NCBI GenBank assembly: GCA_964583165.1
Contig: CAZOVK010000003.1
Coordinates: forward strand, 24,423-88,422
Direction of reading: 5' to 3'
Origin: CAZOVK01 sp964583165
Lineage (GTDB): Bacteria > Bacillota > Clostridia > Lachnospirales > WRAX01
Length of the DNA: 64,000 nt
Position 1 is the first letter of the stretch. The number at the start of each line of letters is the position of its first letter. The notes under the pieces are model-generated. The model was not told where the DNA came from, did not search any database, and saw only the letters and a program-made list of their open reading frames with translations. Position numbers and translations under genes: made by a program. Below are positions 26,622-34,975 of this stretch, piece after piece.

Positions 26622-26642
26622 AGGGGCGCATATCTGCGCCCG
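26622..26642. repeat. Short GC-rich palindrome
   Basis: GGGCGCA (26624-26630) and TGCGCCC (26635-26641) with a TATC loop lie between murI and degV. No T run follows, so it is not a good terminator. The form GTAGGGGCG-N-CGCCC resembles short dispersed palindromes common in low-copy intergenic regions of Firmicutes; only one copy was seen in this window. Confidence 0.4.
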
Positions 26643-26679
26643 CTATACGGTGGACAAGCAAAAGATAACGGAGGAAGAA

Positions 26680-27558
26680 ATGGCGAAATTCGTACTGTTT
26701 TCTGACAGCTCATGTGACTTGACAGTTGAAATAGCAAGGGATTTGGATATTCATATAGTGCCGTTCTATGTTTCGTTTGACGGCGCAAGGTACTTCAAAG
26801 AACGTGTGGATATCACAAACGACGAGTTTTACGAACGCTTGCGCGGCGGTATTGCCAAAACCAGCTTACCTCCGCTCGCCGATTACGCCGAGGCGTTTCG
26901 TTTTGCTCTCGAAAGCGGTCAAGACGTTTTATGTATCTGCTTGTCGTCGAAGTTTTCGGGTTCATTTCAGAGCGCATGTGCCGCGAAACTCATGCTGGAA
27001 GATGAATTTAAGGACAGAAATATTGTAATTGTTGATTCATATACGGCGACATTGGGGCAGGGTTTATTAGTGCTCGAAGCCGTGAAAATGCGCGACGACA
27101 ACATAACGGCGCTAGAAGCCGCCAACATACTCGAACAAATGAAGCTGACGGGCAAACTCTATTTCACGCTCGATTCGCTCGAACACCTTCAAAAAGGCGG
27201 GCGTATCGGCAAGGTTTCGGCGCTGGCGGGTATGTTATTGAACATAAAACCCATAATTGTATTGGATAACGGCGAGCTTCTGCCACATTCAAAGGTGCGT
27301 GGCAAGCGTAAGGGCATGACACGGATAATGGAACTCACGCAGGAATACATTGGTGAAAGTCCGCGCGATTATACGGTGATGGTTCTGCATTCGAATGTTT
27401 TGGAGGATGCAAAAGTCGTCAAAGCAGAGCTTGCGTCTGATTATAACATAAAAACCGACCTCCCGATTCTCGCGGCCGGCTCAACGGTCGGCGCACACGC
27501 AGGGCCAACCGCCGTAGGTATCGCGATGGTCAGAAATTATGAGAGCTATAAAAGATAA
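26680..27558 (+). CDS. DegV family fatty-acid-binding protein (second copy)
   Basis: A 292-residue DegV protein, paralogue of the one at 282-1157. Seen: VLFSDSSCDLT, KTSLPPLADYAEAF, the serine loop LSSKFSGSFQSA, LEHLQKGGRIGKVSALAGM and VGAHAGPTAVGIAMV. The two copies share layout but differ through much of their length, suggesting different lipid preferences. ATG 26680 follows GGAGGA; an in-frame start 30 bases upstream lacks a good site and adds ten residues not shared by the family. Downstream, 27 bases away, is the large glycosyltransferase. Confidence 0.9.
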   Translation: MAKFVLFSDSSCDLTVEIARDLDIHIVPFYVSFDGARYFKERVDITNDEFYERLRGGIAKTSLPPLADYAEAFRFALESGQDVLCICLSSKFSGSFQSACAAKLMLEDEFKDRNIVIVDSYTATLGQGLLVLEAVKMRDDNITALEAANILEQMKLTGKLYFTLDSLEHLQKGGRIGKVSALAGMLLNIKPIIVLDNGELLPHSKVRGKRKGMTRIMELTQEYIGESPRDYTVMVLHSNVLEDAKVVKAELASDYNIKTDLPILAAGSTVGAHAGPTAVGIAMVRNYESYKR

Positions 27559-27585
27559 CAGATAATTCACAAAAGAGGGCACATA

Positions 27586-30500
27586 ATGTACTCAATGCAG
27601 TTTTTTTTGACAGGTTTGTTGGTTCTCGGGCTAATTGCGCTATACGCCGCAAAAAAGAAAGATGAGCATTTCCATTTTTACAATGTCGTGTTCATACTTG
27701 CGGCGGGGCTTTTCGTGCGTTTTGCGGCGGGGGCGCTGGGGCTTTCTCACCCGACCGACATCGACTGCTTCCGCTCATGGGCGATTCTCCTTAACAAAGA
27801 CGGCTTTGGCGCGTTCTACACTCTAAAGGATATGCACACAGACTACCCACCCGCGTATATGTATGTACTCTGGTTTATCGGTGGTCTTAAAAGCACGTTC
27901 GACCTTGAATTCGACAGCTATACATATGAGCTGCTTATCAAACTGCCCGCGATTTTAGCCGATTTATTCGCGGCGTGTTTCATCTATTTCATAGCCGTGA
28001 AAGAGGGCGCGAAACGCAAAGAACCAACAGACTCAAAACTGACGGATTTCGCGGCGTACACGCCGTCTTTAGTCGCGCTTGCCTACGTCCTAAACCCAGC
28101 CGCCATTCTCGATTCGGCAGTGTGGGGGCAGGTTGACTCTGTTCTTGCGCTTCTTGTCATTCTATCAATTTATCTGCTATATACAAAGAAATACCTCGGC
28201 GCGAGCCTTGTTTATGTTCTCGCCATTCTCACAAAGCCACAGGCGCTTATGTTCGCGCCTGTTTATATGTACGCGTTCTTCATGTATCTAAAGCGTTACC
28301 GTTTCAGTGTTATTGCGTTCGTTCAACTGATTCTCTGGTTCTTGTCATGTGCCATGTTAGCCGCGCTGATTGTCATGCCGTTTGCTTTCACACCCGAGGG
28401 GTTCACATTCTCGCCTGTCATCGACCAATTTACCGAAACGCTCTCACAGTATGCTTACACAACGGTCAATGCATATAATATATACGCGTTGTTTGGGCTT
28501 AATTGGGTTTCGATAGAAACGAAATTCCTGTTTTTCACGTATGACACATGGGGTTTGATTTTCCTTGTGATTATTGTGGCGGTTTCGTTGCTAATTATGT
28601 TCAAATCAAAGGGGCGTTCGCGCATATTTATAGGCGCGGCGTTCATCAATATCGCCACGTTCATGTTGTCGGTGAAGATGCATGAGCGATACGCATTTAC
28701 GGCGCTGGCACTGCTCATTATATCGTATGTAATGTCGCGCGATAAGCGATTTTTATACCTCTATTGGGGATTTACATTGGCGTTCTTCATGAACTACGTT
28801 GACGTACTTCGCGTGAGTTTAAGCGGATTCGACTATTCGATAATCGGCACTACAGCGCGTATTTTGGCAGTGCCTTGTGTGGCTATGTTTGGTTATCTCA
28901 TATATGTTGTTTCATTGTATGTATTCCCGGCGAAACAGGTTGAGTCTACGGAAGAAACCCAGATTGAAGAAACGAATGACGAAGAACGGGCATTCAACCC
29001 AACGCCCGAAAGCACAGATTTACCCAAATTTATCCGCGCTGACTACATTACGATGCTTGGAATAACGGGCATCTATGCCATTATCGCGTTTGCGCGGCTT
29101 GGCAACAACTTTTCGCCCCAAACAGAGATGTTTCTGGAGCAGGGTAGGGATGTCACGGTTGAGTTCCATGAACCCGTTCAAATAACGCGCATTCAATATT
29201 TTCTTGGCGCGCGCACTGACCAGAAATTCGTCATAGAATTTCAAAATGACAGCTTGGCCGAAAACCTCTCAGTCGAAGCAAACGGCGTTTTCAAGTGGCT
29301 GGACGTATATGGCGATTGGAAGGCTACGCGCGTGCGGTTGAGCGCGAGAACGAACGACCTAAGGATTATGGAAATGGCCTTCCGCGACCCGAACGGGCAG
29401 ATAATACCGATTAAGGAAGTCACGCCATTCGGCGCAAACGGTTTTGACGAGCAGAACCTCGTTGTTGAGATGAGCACGTTTGATAACACGACCTATTTCG
29501 ATGAAATCTATCACCCGCGTACGGCATATGAGTTTATTAACAAGATGTACGTCTATGAGTGGACACACCCGCCGCTCGGTAAAGTCATAATGTCGTGGGG
29601 CGTTCGCGCGTTCGGCATGACACCGTTTGGCTGGCGATTTACGGGGACACTGTTTGGAGTGCTCATGTTGCCGCTTATGTATGTATTCGCGCGGGTCATT
29701 TTTGGCAAGCGCATGTACGCGACCTTCGCGACTGTGCTTTTCGCGGCTGATTTCATGCACTTTGCACAGACACGAATAGCGACGATTGATTCATACATCA
29801 CGTTTTTCGTTATGGCTATGTATCTGTGTATGTTCATCTATATGCGTATGAGCTTCTTCAAGCAGAAATTCTGGAAAACGCTGATTCCGCTTGGGCTTTC
29901 GGGTCTTTTCATGGGGCTTGGCGTTGCCTCGAAGTGGCCGGGGGTTTATGCAGGGCTGGGTCTTGCGGTCATCTTCTTTGTGACGCTCATCAGGCGTTAT
30001 AAGGAGCATGTAAACGCCGACGGGAACACTAAATTTTGGAAGTATACGGCGCTCACATGTCTATGGTGTTTGTTATTCTTTATTGCCGTACCGCTTGTGA
30101 TTTTTGTGTTGAGTTATATACCGTATTACGCAACGGGTAGTCTATACCCTGTTCGTGAGAACATTCGAATCTTGAAGGATAGCGGTCTTGCGGCGGCGTT
30201 ACTGCCCGACAATGCGCTCGGAAATTACCTTGCGGCGATTTTGCAAAACCAACTGGATATGTTTAACTATCACGCGGGTGTCACAGAACCACACCCATAC
30301 GGCGCGCCTTGGTATCTGTGGCCGCTCACAATTCGCCCGATATTCTATTATTCGGCGACGTTCTCAGACACAATCCGCGCGGGTATCAGCAGTTTCGGCA
30401 ACCCCGTAATCTGGTGGGGTGGGTTCGTGGCGCTCATTCACGGTGTGTATAAGCTCGCGAAGAAGTGGAGCTGGACGTTGTTCTTCCTCATTGTGGCGTG

Positions 30501-30771
30501 GGTAGCGCAATTCTTGCCTTGGGTTTTCGTGTCGCGCACGACATATATCTATCACTACTTCCCGTGTGTGCCGTTTGTTATACTGTTACTGACTAAATTC
30601 TTCAATGACCGTGAGGGCTTGAGCAACAACACCAAACACATGCTGATAATCATGGTTGTATCCTGTGTGCTGTTCGTGATGTTCTACCCGGTCTTGTCAG
30701 GTTTACCTGTGGATTTCACGATTGCGAAGCGTTTTCTAGAGTGGTTACCCGGCAAATGGCAATTGATATAG
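27586..30771 (+). CDS. Double GT-C glycosyltransferase with C-terminal protein O-mannosyltransferase (PMT) domain
   Basis: A 1061-residue membrane protein with two GT-C halves. Residues 1-460 have many TM segments and ALG6/ALG8- or PIG-M-like features: DIDCFRSWA, TDYPPAYMYVLW and LNPAAILDSAVWGQVDS. About 500-630 is a soluble discoidin-like beta-rich segment. From 640 on it is PMT-like (GT39): YFDEIYHPRTAYEF, the hallmark WTHPPLGK and a C-terminal 4-TM block. It should use polyprenyl-phosphate sugars to glycosylate proteins or polymers outside the membrane. ATG 27586 follows AGAGGG. The GT2 gene 9 bases downstream probably makes its lipid donor. Confidence 0.85.
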   Translation: MYSMQFFLTGLLVLGLIALYAAKKKDEHFHFYNVVFILAAGLFVRFAAGALGLSHPTDIDCFRSWAILLNKDGFGAFYTLKDMHTDYPPAYMYVLWFIGGLKSTFDLEFDSYTYELLIKLPAILADLFAACFIYFIAVKEGAKRKEPTDSKLTDFAAYTPSLVALAYVLNPAAILDSAVWGQVDSVLALLVILSIYLLYTKKYLGASLVYVLAILTKPQALMFAPVYMYAFFMYLKRYRFSVIAFVQLILWFLSCAMLAALIVMPFAFTPEGFTFSPVIDQFTETLSQYAYTTVNAYNIYALFGLNWVSIETKFLFFTYDTWGLIFLVIIVAVSLLIMFKSKGRSRIFIGAAFINIATFMLSVKMHERYAFTALALLIISYVMSRDKRFLYLYWGFTLAFFMNYVDVLRVSLSGFDYSIIGTTARILAVPCVAMFGYLIYVVSLYVFPAKQVESTEETQIEETNDEERAFNPTPESTDLPKFIRADYITMLGITGIYAIIAFARLGNNFSPQTEMFLEQGRDVTVEFHEPVQITRIQYFLGARTDQKFVIEFQNDSLAENLSVEANGVFKWLDVYGDWKATRVRLSARTNDLRIMEMAFRDPNGQIIPIKEVTPFGANGFDEQNLVVEMSTFDNTTYFDEIYHPRTAYEFINKMYVYEWTHPPLGKVIMSWGVRAFGMTPFGWRFTGTLFGVLMLPLMYVFARVIFGKRMYATFATVLFAADFMHFAQTRIATIDSYITFFVMAMYLCMFIYMRMSFFKQKFWKTLIPLGLSGLFMGLGVASKWPGVYAGLGLAVIFFVTLIRRYKEHVNADGNTKFWKYTALTCLWCLLFFIAVPLVIFVLSYIPYYATGSLYPVRENIRILKDSGLAAALLPDNALGNYLAAILQNQLDMFNYHAGVTEPHPYGAPWYLWPLTIRPIFYYSATFSDTIRAGISSFGNPVIWWGGFVALIHGVYKLAKKWSWTLFFLIVAWVAQFLPWVFVSRTTYIYHYFPCVPFVILLLTKFFNDREGLSNNTKHMLIIMVVSCVLFVMFYPVLSGLPVDFTIAKRFLEWLPGKWQLI

Positions 30772-30780
30772 GAGGAAAAA

Positions 30781-31713
30781 ATGAAGCCCGTACTATCTGT
30801 GGTTGTACCCGTTTTCAATGAGGAGGAGGTCATAACCGAATCATATAAGCGGCTAAGTAGAGTGCTCGAAAATTGCGGTGAGGTGTATGAGCTGATTTTC
30901 GTCAATGACGGTTCGCGCGACAAAACGGCGGCTATGATTGGTGAAATCATCAAAACGGACAGCAATGTGCGCTTGATTAACTTTTCGCGCAATTTCGGAC
31001 ATCAACCCGCGATTACAGCGGGCATGGATTATAGCTTTGGTGATGCGGTTGTTGTTATTGATGCCGACTTGCAAGACCCGCCCGAGATTATCCCTGAGAT
31101 GTTGAAGGTCTGGCGCGAAGGTTATGACGTGGTTTATGGCAAGCGGACGAAACGCAAGGGCGAAACGGCGTTCAAAAAAATGACGGCGGCTATGTTCTAC
31201 CGAGTTCTGCGCGGTATGACGAACGTAGACATACCCGTTGACGCGGGGGATTTTCGCCTGCTTGACCGCAAGGTTGTTGACGCGCTCAGTACATTACCCG
31301 AGCGCAATCGCTATGTACGCGGGCTTGTGAGTTGGGTTGGCTTCAAACAAACAGGCGTTGAATATGTGCGTGATGAGCGTTTCGCGGGCGTGACCAAATA
31401 CCCGCTGAAGAAAATGCTCAAATTCGCTATGGACGGCATAACCGCGTTTTCTTACAAGCCGCTCAAACTAGCGGCGGGTCTGGGGTTCTTCATCTCAATA
31501 GTGAGTTTTCTGGCGATTCTCGTAATCGTCTGGCAGAGATTGTTCACGAATACAACGGTTGACGGCTGGGCTTCAACGACAGCGATAGTGCTGTTCTCAC
31601 AGGGCATAGTATTGATGATGATGGGCATTATCGGCGAATATATCGGACGGATTTTTGACGAGATTAAGTCACGCCCCATTTATATCGTTAAGGACGTTGT
31701 GGAAAAAGAGTAG
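30781..31713 (+). CDS. GT2 polyprenyl-phosphate glycosyltransferase (GtrB/DPM1-like)
   Basis: A 310-residue enzyme: an N-terminal GT-A domain (LSVVVPVFNEEEVI; FVNDGSRDKT; metal motif VVIDADLQDPPE near 95-106; DAGDFRLLD) and two C-terminal transmembrane helices (about 229-255 and 264-290). This is the layout of enzymes that move a hexose from a nucleotide sugar to undecaprenyl phosphate at the inner membrane face. It follows the PMT-type gene by 9 bases with GGAGG upstream and very likely supplies its donor. Sugar identity cannot be told. A bidirectional terminator follows. Confidence 0.9.
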   Translation: MKPVLSVVVPVFNEEEVITESYKRLSRVLENCGEVYELIFVNDGSRDKTAAMIGEIIKTDSNVRLINFSRNFGHQPAITAGMDYSFGDAVVVIDADLQDPPEIIPEMLKVWREGYDVVYGKRTKRKGETAFKKMTAAMFYRVLRGMTNVDIPVDAGDFRLLDRKVVDALSTLPERNRYVRGLVSWVGFKQTGVEYVRDERFAGVTKYPLKKMLKFAMDGITAFSYKPLKLAAGLGFFISIVSFLAILVIVWQRLFTNTTVDGWASTTAIVLFSQGIVLMMMGIIGEYIGRIFDEIKSRPIYIVKDVVEKE

Positions 31714-31746
31714 CGGATTTGCGCGGTGATTTTGGTTAAATAAATG

Positions 31747-31779
31747 AAATGGCGGCATCTTAGCAACGCCGCCATTTTT
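31747..31779. terminator. Bidirectional terminator (GT2 / ROK)
   Basis: Ten-base perfect stem AAATGGCGGC/GCCGCCATTT with an 11-base loop and TTTTT rightward; leftward it runs into CATTTCATTTA. Lies between convergent genes. Confidence 0.85.
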
Positions 31780-31784
31780 ATGTA

Positions 31785-33017
31785 TTATGAGTGTAATTGT
31801 TTCTGTGATTGTTTACCGCCCTCATACCCTGCCGCCCCCGATGCGATTAGGTACTTGATATAGTGTGAAGCAGCGCCGAGTGGCGCACCGTGGCTGATAC
31901 CGCTGACGGCGAGTTTCACGCGTCGCCCTAAAACCGCCTGTCTTTTGTCGATTTCATTCATTAGAGCGTCTACGAAGAATGTGCCGGCTCTCGTCATTTC
32001 GCCTGTCAGTATCAGATACTCGGGGTCGAATACGTTAATCAGGTTGATGGCCGTACTGCTGAGATAACCGATAACGCGTTTGGTTATACCTGAAGCGAAC
32101 GGGTCACCAGTTTGAGCGTGTCTAAACAGAAAAGATGCGTCTACATTTTCGAAGTAGGGGCCTGCTTCTGCCGTCATTGTCGTTCGCGCATTCTTTTTAA
32201 TGCAGTAGATAATCCAGTTACGGATGGCGGTTGATGATGCCATAGCGTTTAGACAGCCCTTGTTGCCACATTCACAGACAAAGCCGTCTTTTTCAACGGC
32301 AACATGGCCGATATCGGGGCTTAGACCAGTAGCGCCACGCATGATGACACCACCTGTGGCAACACCGACGCCGATATGGTCAGAGAGATTCAGACATACA
32401 TAATCGCGCGAACCCGCATTAGCTCCAAACCAGCCCTCACACATGGCTATGGCTCGATTAGAGTCTACAACTACGGCCGCTAGGTTGAGACGGTTTATTA
32501 TGGGCATGAGAATGTCTACGTTTTTCCACGGTAATATCGGTGAGTCACGCATAATACATGTATCGCGCTCTATGGCGGCGGGTAGCGTTATACCTATGCC
32601 CAAGACTGAGCTGGGTTTGACGCCACTTTCGGCGATTACGTGTTCCACAAGGTCGGCTATGCTTGAACAGAAAGAATTTAACGACGTGAATTGTGTTTCC
32701 ACTGTTGATACCGCCATTTGATGTGCCTTGCCATCAAAAACGGCCGCCCAAATGGAGTTTTTGCTGATTTCTACGCCTACAATATAAATTCGCTCGAAAA
32801 CAAACCGCAGTAAATCGGCGCGTTTGCCGCCTGTAGAGGGCGCTTTGCCCGCCGTTTCTAAAAGTCCCAATTCAATAAGTTCATCGGTTATCTTCATAAC
32901 CGTAGGCACGCTAAGCCGGCAGAGCCGCGCCAAATCGGCACGCGTGATGGATTTGTTCCGATAGATATGCTTTAATATCTCGGCGCGGTTGAGAAGGTTT
33001 AGGGATGTTTGGTGCAA
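31785..33017 (-). CDS. ROK family transcriptional regulator
   Basis: A 410-residue repressor. Residues about 8-65 form a winged helix-turn-helix (RAEILKHIYRNKSITRADLARL, LSVPTVMKITDELIELGLL); the rest is a ROK sugar-kinase-like domain with a zinc site CECGNKGCLNAM near 249-260 and VGVEISKNSIW. NagC/XylR-type members sense sugars or sugar phosphates. TTG 33017 follows GAGGTGAT. It may be cotranscribed with the secreted cyclophilin gene, whose stop is 57 bases upstream. No sugar operon adjoins it, so its target is unknown. Confidence 0.9.
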   Translation of the reverse strand: MHQTSLNLLNRAEILKHIYRNKSITRADLARLCRLSVPTVMKITDELIELGLLETAGKAPSTGGKRADLLRFVFERIYIVGVEISKNSIWAAVFDGKAHQMAVSTVETQFTSLNSFCSSIADLVEHVIAESGVKPSSVLGIGITLPAAIERDTCIMRDSPILPWKNVDILMPIINRLNLAAVVVDSNRAIAMCEGWFGANAGSRDYVCLNLSDHIGVGVATGGVIMRGATGLSPDIGHVAVEKDGFVCECGNKGCLNAMASSTAIRNWIIYCIKKNARTTMTAEAGPYFENVDASFLFRHAQTGDPFASGITKRVIGYLSSTAINLINVFDPEYLILTGEMTRAGTFFVDALMNEIDKRQAVLGRRVKLAVSGISHGAPLGAASHYIKYLIASGAAGYEGGKQSQKQLHS

Positions 33018-33073
33018 ATCATCACCTCGGACGTTGACTTGTCGTTTCGTTACGTATCGCCAAAAAATCGGAT

Positions 33074-33844
33074 TTACTTATATTCTTCCATTTTTATGCT
33101 AATAATCTGAACTGTGTCAACAGGCGTTTCGCCACGTGTCTGACAAGCCGCTATCTCGTCAACAATATTCATACCCTCAAAAACCTGACCGAACACGGTA
33201 TAGCGGAGGTCGAGCATAGGCGTACCGCCGTATGTTAAATAAGAGCTTGAAAAGGGCGTAGGCATTATGTCGCCAATCACGATGGGCTGGCCGTCTTTTG
33301 TTTTGTCGATTTCTTCATCGGGGTTGTCAAGGTAATACTGAACCTCTCTCGTCCAATCAGTGTCTAGTTTATCGGCTGTCACGATATAGAACTGGCTCCC
33401 GATAGAATCGGGTTGGCTTGACATCGCCATACAGAGCGCCCCGCGAATGTGGTGAAGGTTGTAGTCGATTTCAACGCCAAAGCCCTTACCCCAGATGCTC
33501 TCACCGCCCATGCCGTTGCCCTTTGGGTCACCGCCTTGAATGACGAAGCCTTTCGATACGCGGTGGAACGTGAGGTTGTTATAATACCCGTCTTTGGCGT
33601 GTGTCGAGAAGTTCTCAGAAGCCTTGGGTGCATATTGCGGAAAGAGTCGTGCCTTGATAATGCCGTAGTTAGTTTCTATTACAGCGACTTCTTCGCCCTT
33701 TTCGGGCATCTGAAATTGCGCGTAACCACTGTCTGCGTAATCATTCAATGCAGTGTACGGCTCAGATTTCGTTTTGTTTGATGAACAGCCCGCAAAAGTA
33801 AAGACGATGCTCATCATTAAACACAGCAAGATGGTTTTCTTCAT
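33074..33844 (-). CDS. Secreted peptidyl-prolyl isomerase (cyclophilin) lipoprotein
   Basis: A 256-residue extracellular foldase. Signal peptide and lipobox FAGC (Cys about 20), then a cyclophilin domain from about 55: LTFHRVSKGFVIQGGDPKGNGMGG contains the catalytic arginine and the QGGD core (shown here by its parts FHRV, FVIQGGD, GNGMGG), followed by GSQFYIV and TVFGQVFEGMNIVD. An insert of about 45 residues between these blocks is larger than in cytoplasmic cyclophilins. ATG 33844 is preferred to GTG 33853, which overlaps the AGGAG site. Own promoter upstream. Confidence 0.92.
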   Translation of the reverse strand: MKKTILLCLMMSIVFTFAGCSSNKTKSEPYTALNDYADSGYAQFQMPEKGEEVAVIETNYGIIKARLFPQYAPKASENFSTHAKDGYYNNLTFHRVSKGFVIQGGDPKGNGMGGESIWGKGFGVEIDYNLHHIRGALCMAMSSQPDSIGSQFYIVTADKLDTDWTREVQYYLDNPDEEIDKTKDGQPIVIGDIMPTPFSSSYLTYGGTPMLDLRYTVFGQVFEGMNIVDEIAACQTRGETPVDTVQIISIKMEEYK

Positions 33845-33888
33845 GTCAGTCACTCCTAAGTATTTTGTGTAGATTTCCCCTCATTGTA

Positions 33889-33916
33889 ATAGTATACATA
33901 TTCACGTATTTGTCAA
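33889..33916 (-). promoter_or_regulatory. Promoter of the cyclophilin gene
   Basis: Leftward -35 TTGACA (33916-33911), 16-base spacer, -10 TACTAT (33894-33889), about 45 bases before the start codon. Confidence 0.55.
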
Positions 33917-33935
33917 GTCGAATAATTGTTGAAAT

Positions 33936-33971
33936 ATTGTAATAAGAATGAAATGGGTTTTGTGATATAAT
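33936..33971 (+). promoter_or_regulatory. Extended -10 promoter of the stalk-domain gene
   Basis: TGaTATAAT (TG 33963-33964, -10 at 33966-33971) without a recognisable -35. The same extended -10 occurs before fliM. Just upstream, 33936-33954 is an AT-rich 19-base word found again, with one mismatch, before purD. Confidence 0.5.
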
Positions 33972-34003
33972 AGTTAATAAAAATACCTATCGGGGGTGAT
34001 ACA

Positions 34004-34972
34004 GTGAAATCAAAGTTATTAAGGGTTTTGGTCATTCTAGTCAGCGCATTTGCGCTTATTCTAATGCCTGTTTCTGCTGTATCGGCCGCCGAAGCGGTCG
34101 TTAATACGCGTTCAAGGGACGTTTCGGGGCGCATAGCGGGTGTTGTTGTCAAGGGAGAAGTACCCGTTTGTGAGGGGCTAAACCTCGAACTCGACAACAT
34201 TATCAATGAAAAGGTCGGGGCGTTCTATGATTCTGTTGTCGCGTCATACACAGACAGCGCACGTTCAATAGCGTTCAGCTATAAGGCCGTTGAGTATGAA
34301 CAGTATTACTCTTTGCTGGTTTACGCCAATGTAACCTCTGTTGTATCACCGTCGCTTGTGTTCGCGGTTTGCGTCGATACAGAAAACGAACGCATTGTGA
34401 ATCTTGCTGATGTTTTGGGGCCGAACGGCGTTAAGCTCGCCAATGACTTCATTTCATTGAAAGTAGCGCAAACAAAGGGTTATAACGCGAATTTCACAGG
34501 TATTAACGCTCAGGCAAAATTCTATATAGACGGCGGTTCTATCTGCTTCCCGTTTGATAAGTATGCGATTGCGGCGGGTTCACTCGGCGTTGTTGAGTTG
34601 GTATTGCCGCTGGAAGATTGTGTGAACCTAACTGTCATGCGTGAAGACTACTATTTGCTGACTCAATACAATGTCAAGATGATTCGCTTATCGCAAGTGG
34701 TCGAAAGCTTCGGTTATACATTGAGCTGGAAGCAGGACATAAACGCCGTAGCCGTCAATTACGGTTTCGAGGAGTTTATAACCATTGCCTATGGCAAGAA
34801 CAGTTACCAGATACGTGGTCAGAACGTGAAAATCCTTGAGGCCGCGCCTGCGGCGACTGACGCGCGGACATATGTACCCATTTCGTTTTTCAGCGAGATT
34901 ATGGGGCTTCATTATAGCATAAACAGTGATGGCGACATTACGTTTTCACAATATATTGCACACCGGGAGTGA
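34004..34972 (+). CDS. Secreted DUF3298-like and copper-amine-oxidase-N (stalk) domain protein
   Basis: A 322-residue exported protein. Signal peptide (about 1-28, ending SAVSAAEA, no lipobox). Residues about 90-205 resemble the DUF4163/DUF3298 module of RsiV/PdaC-type extracytoplasmic proteins (YYSLLVYANVTSVV, VNLADVLGPNG, FPFDKYAIAAGSLG). Residues about 225-318 are a copper-amine-oxidase N-terminal-like stalk module (RLSQVVESFGYTLSW, RTYVPISFFSEIMG). These modules are common on clostridial surfaces and do not imply oxidase activity. GTG 34004 follows CGGGGGTGAT. Four bases separate it from argS. Function unknown. Confidence 0.78.
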   Translation: MKSKLLRVLVILVSAFALILMPVSAVSAAEAVVNTRSRDVSGRIAGVVVKGEVPVCEGLNLELDNIINEKVGAFYDSVVASYTDSARSIAFSYKAVEYEQYYSLLVYANVTSVVSPSLVFAVCVDTENERIVNLADVLGPNGVKLANDFISLKVAQTKGYNANFTGINAQAKFYIDGGSICFPFDKYAIAAGSLGVVELVLPLEDCVNLTVMREDYYLLTQYNVKMIRLSQVVESFGYTLSWKQDINAVAVNYGFEEFITIAYGKNSYQIRGQNVKILEAAPAATDARTYVPISFFSEIMGLHYSINSDGDITFSQYIAHRE

Positions 34973-34975
34973 AAA

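Noticed and set aside
26622..26642. Terminator after murI
   Set aside because: Stable stem but no T run and a purine-rich flank; listed as a short palindrome.
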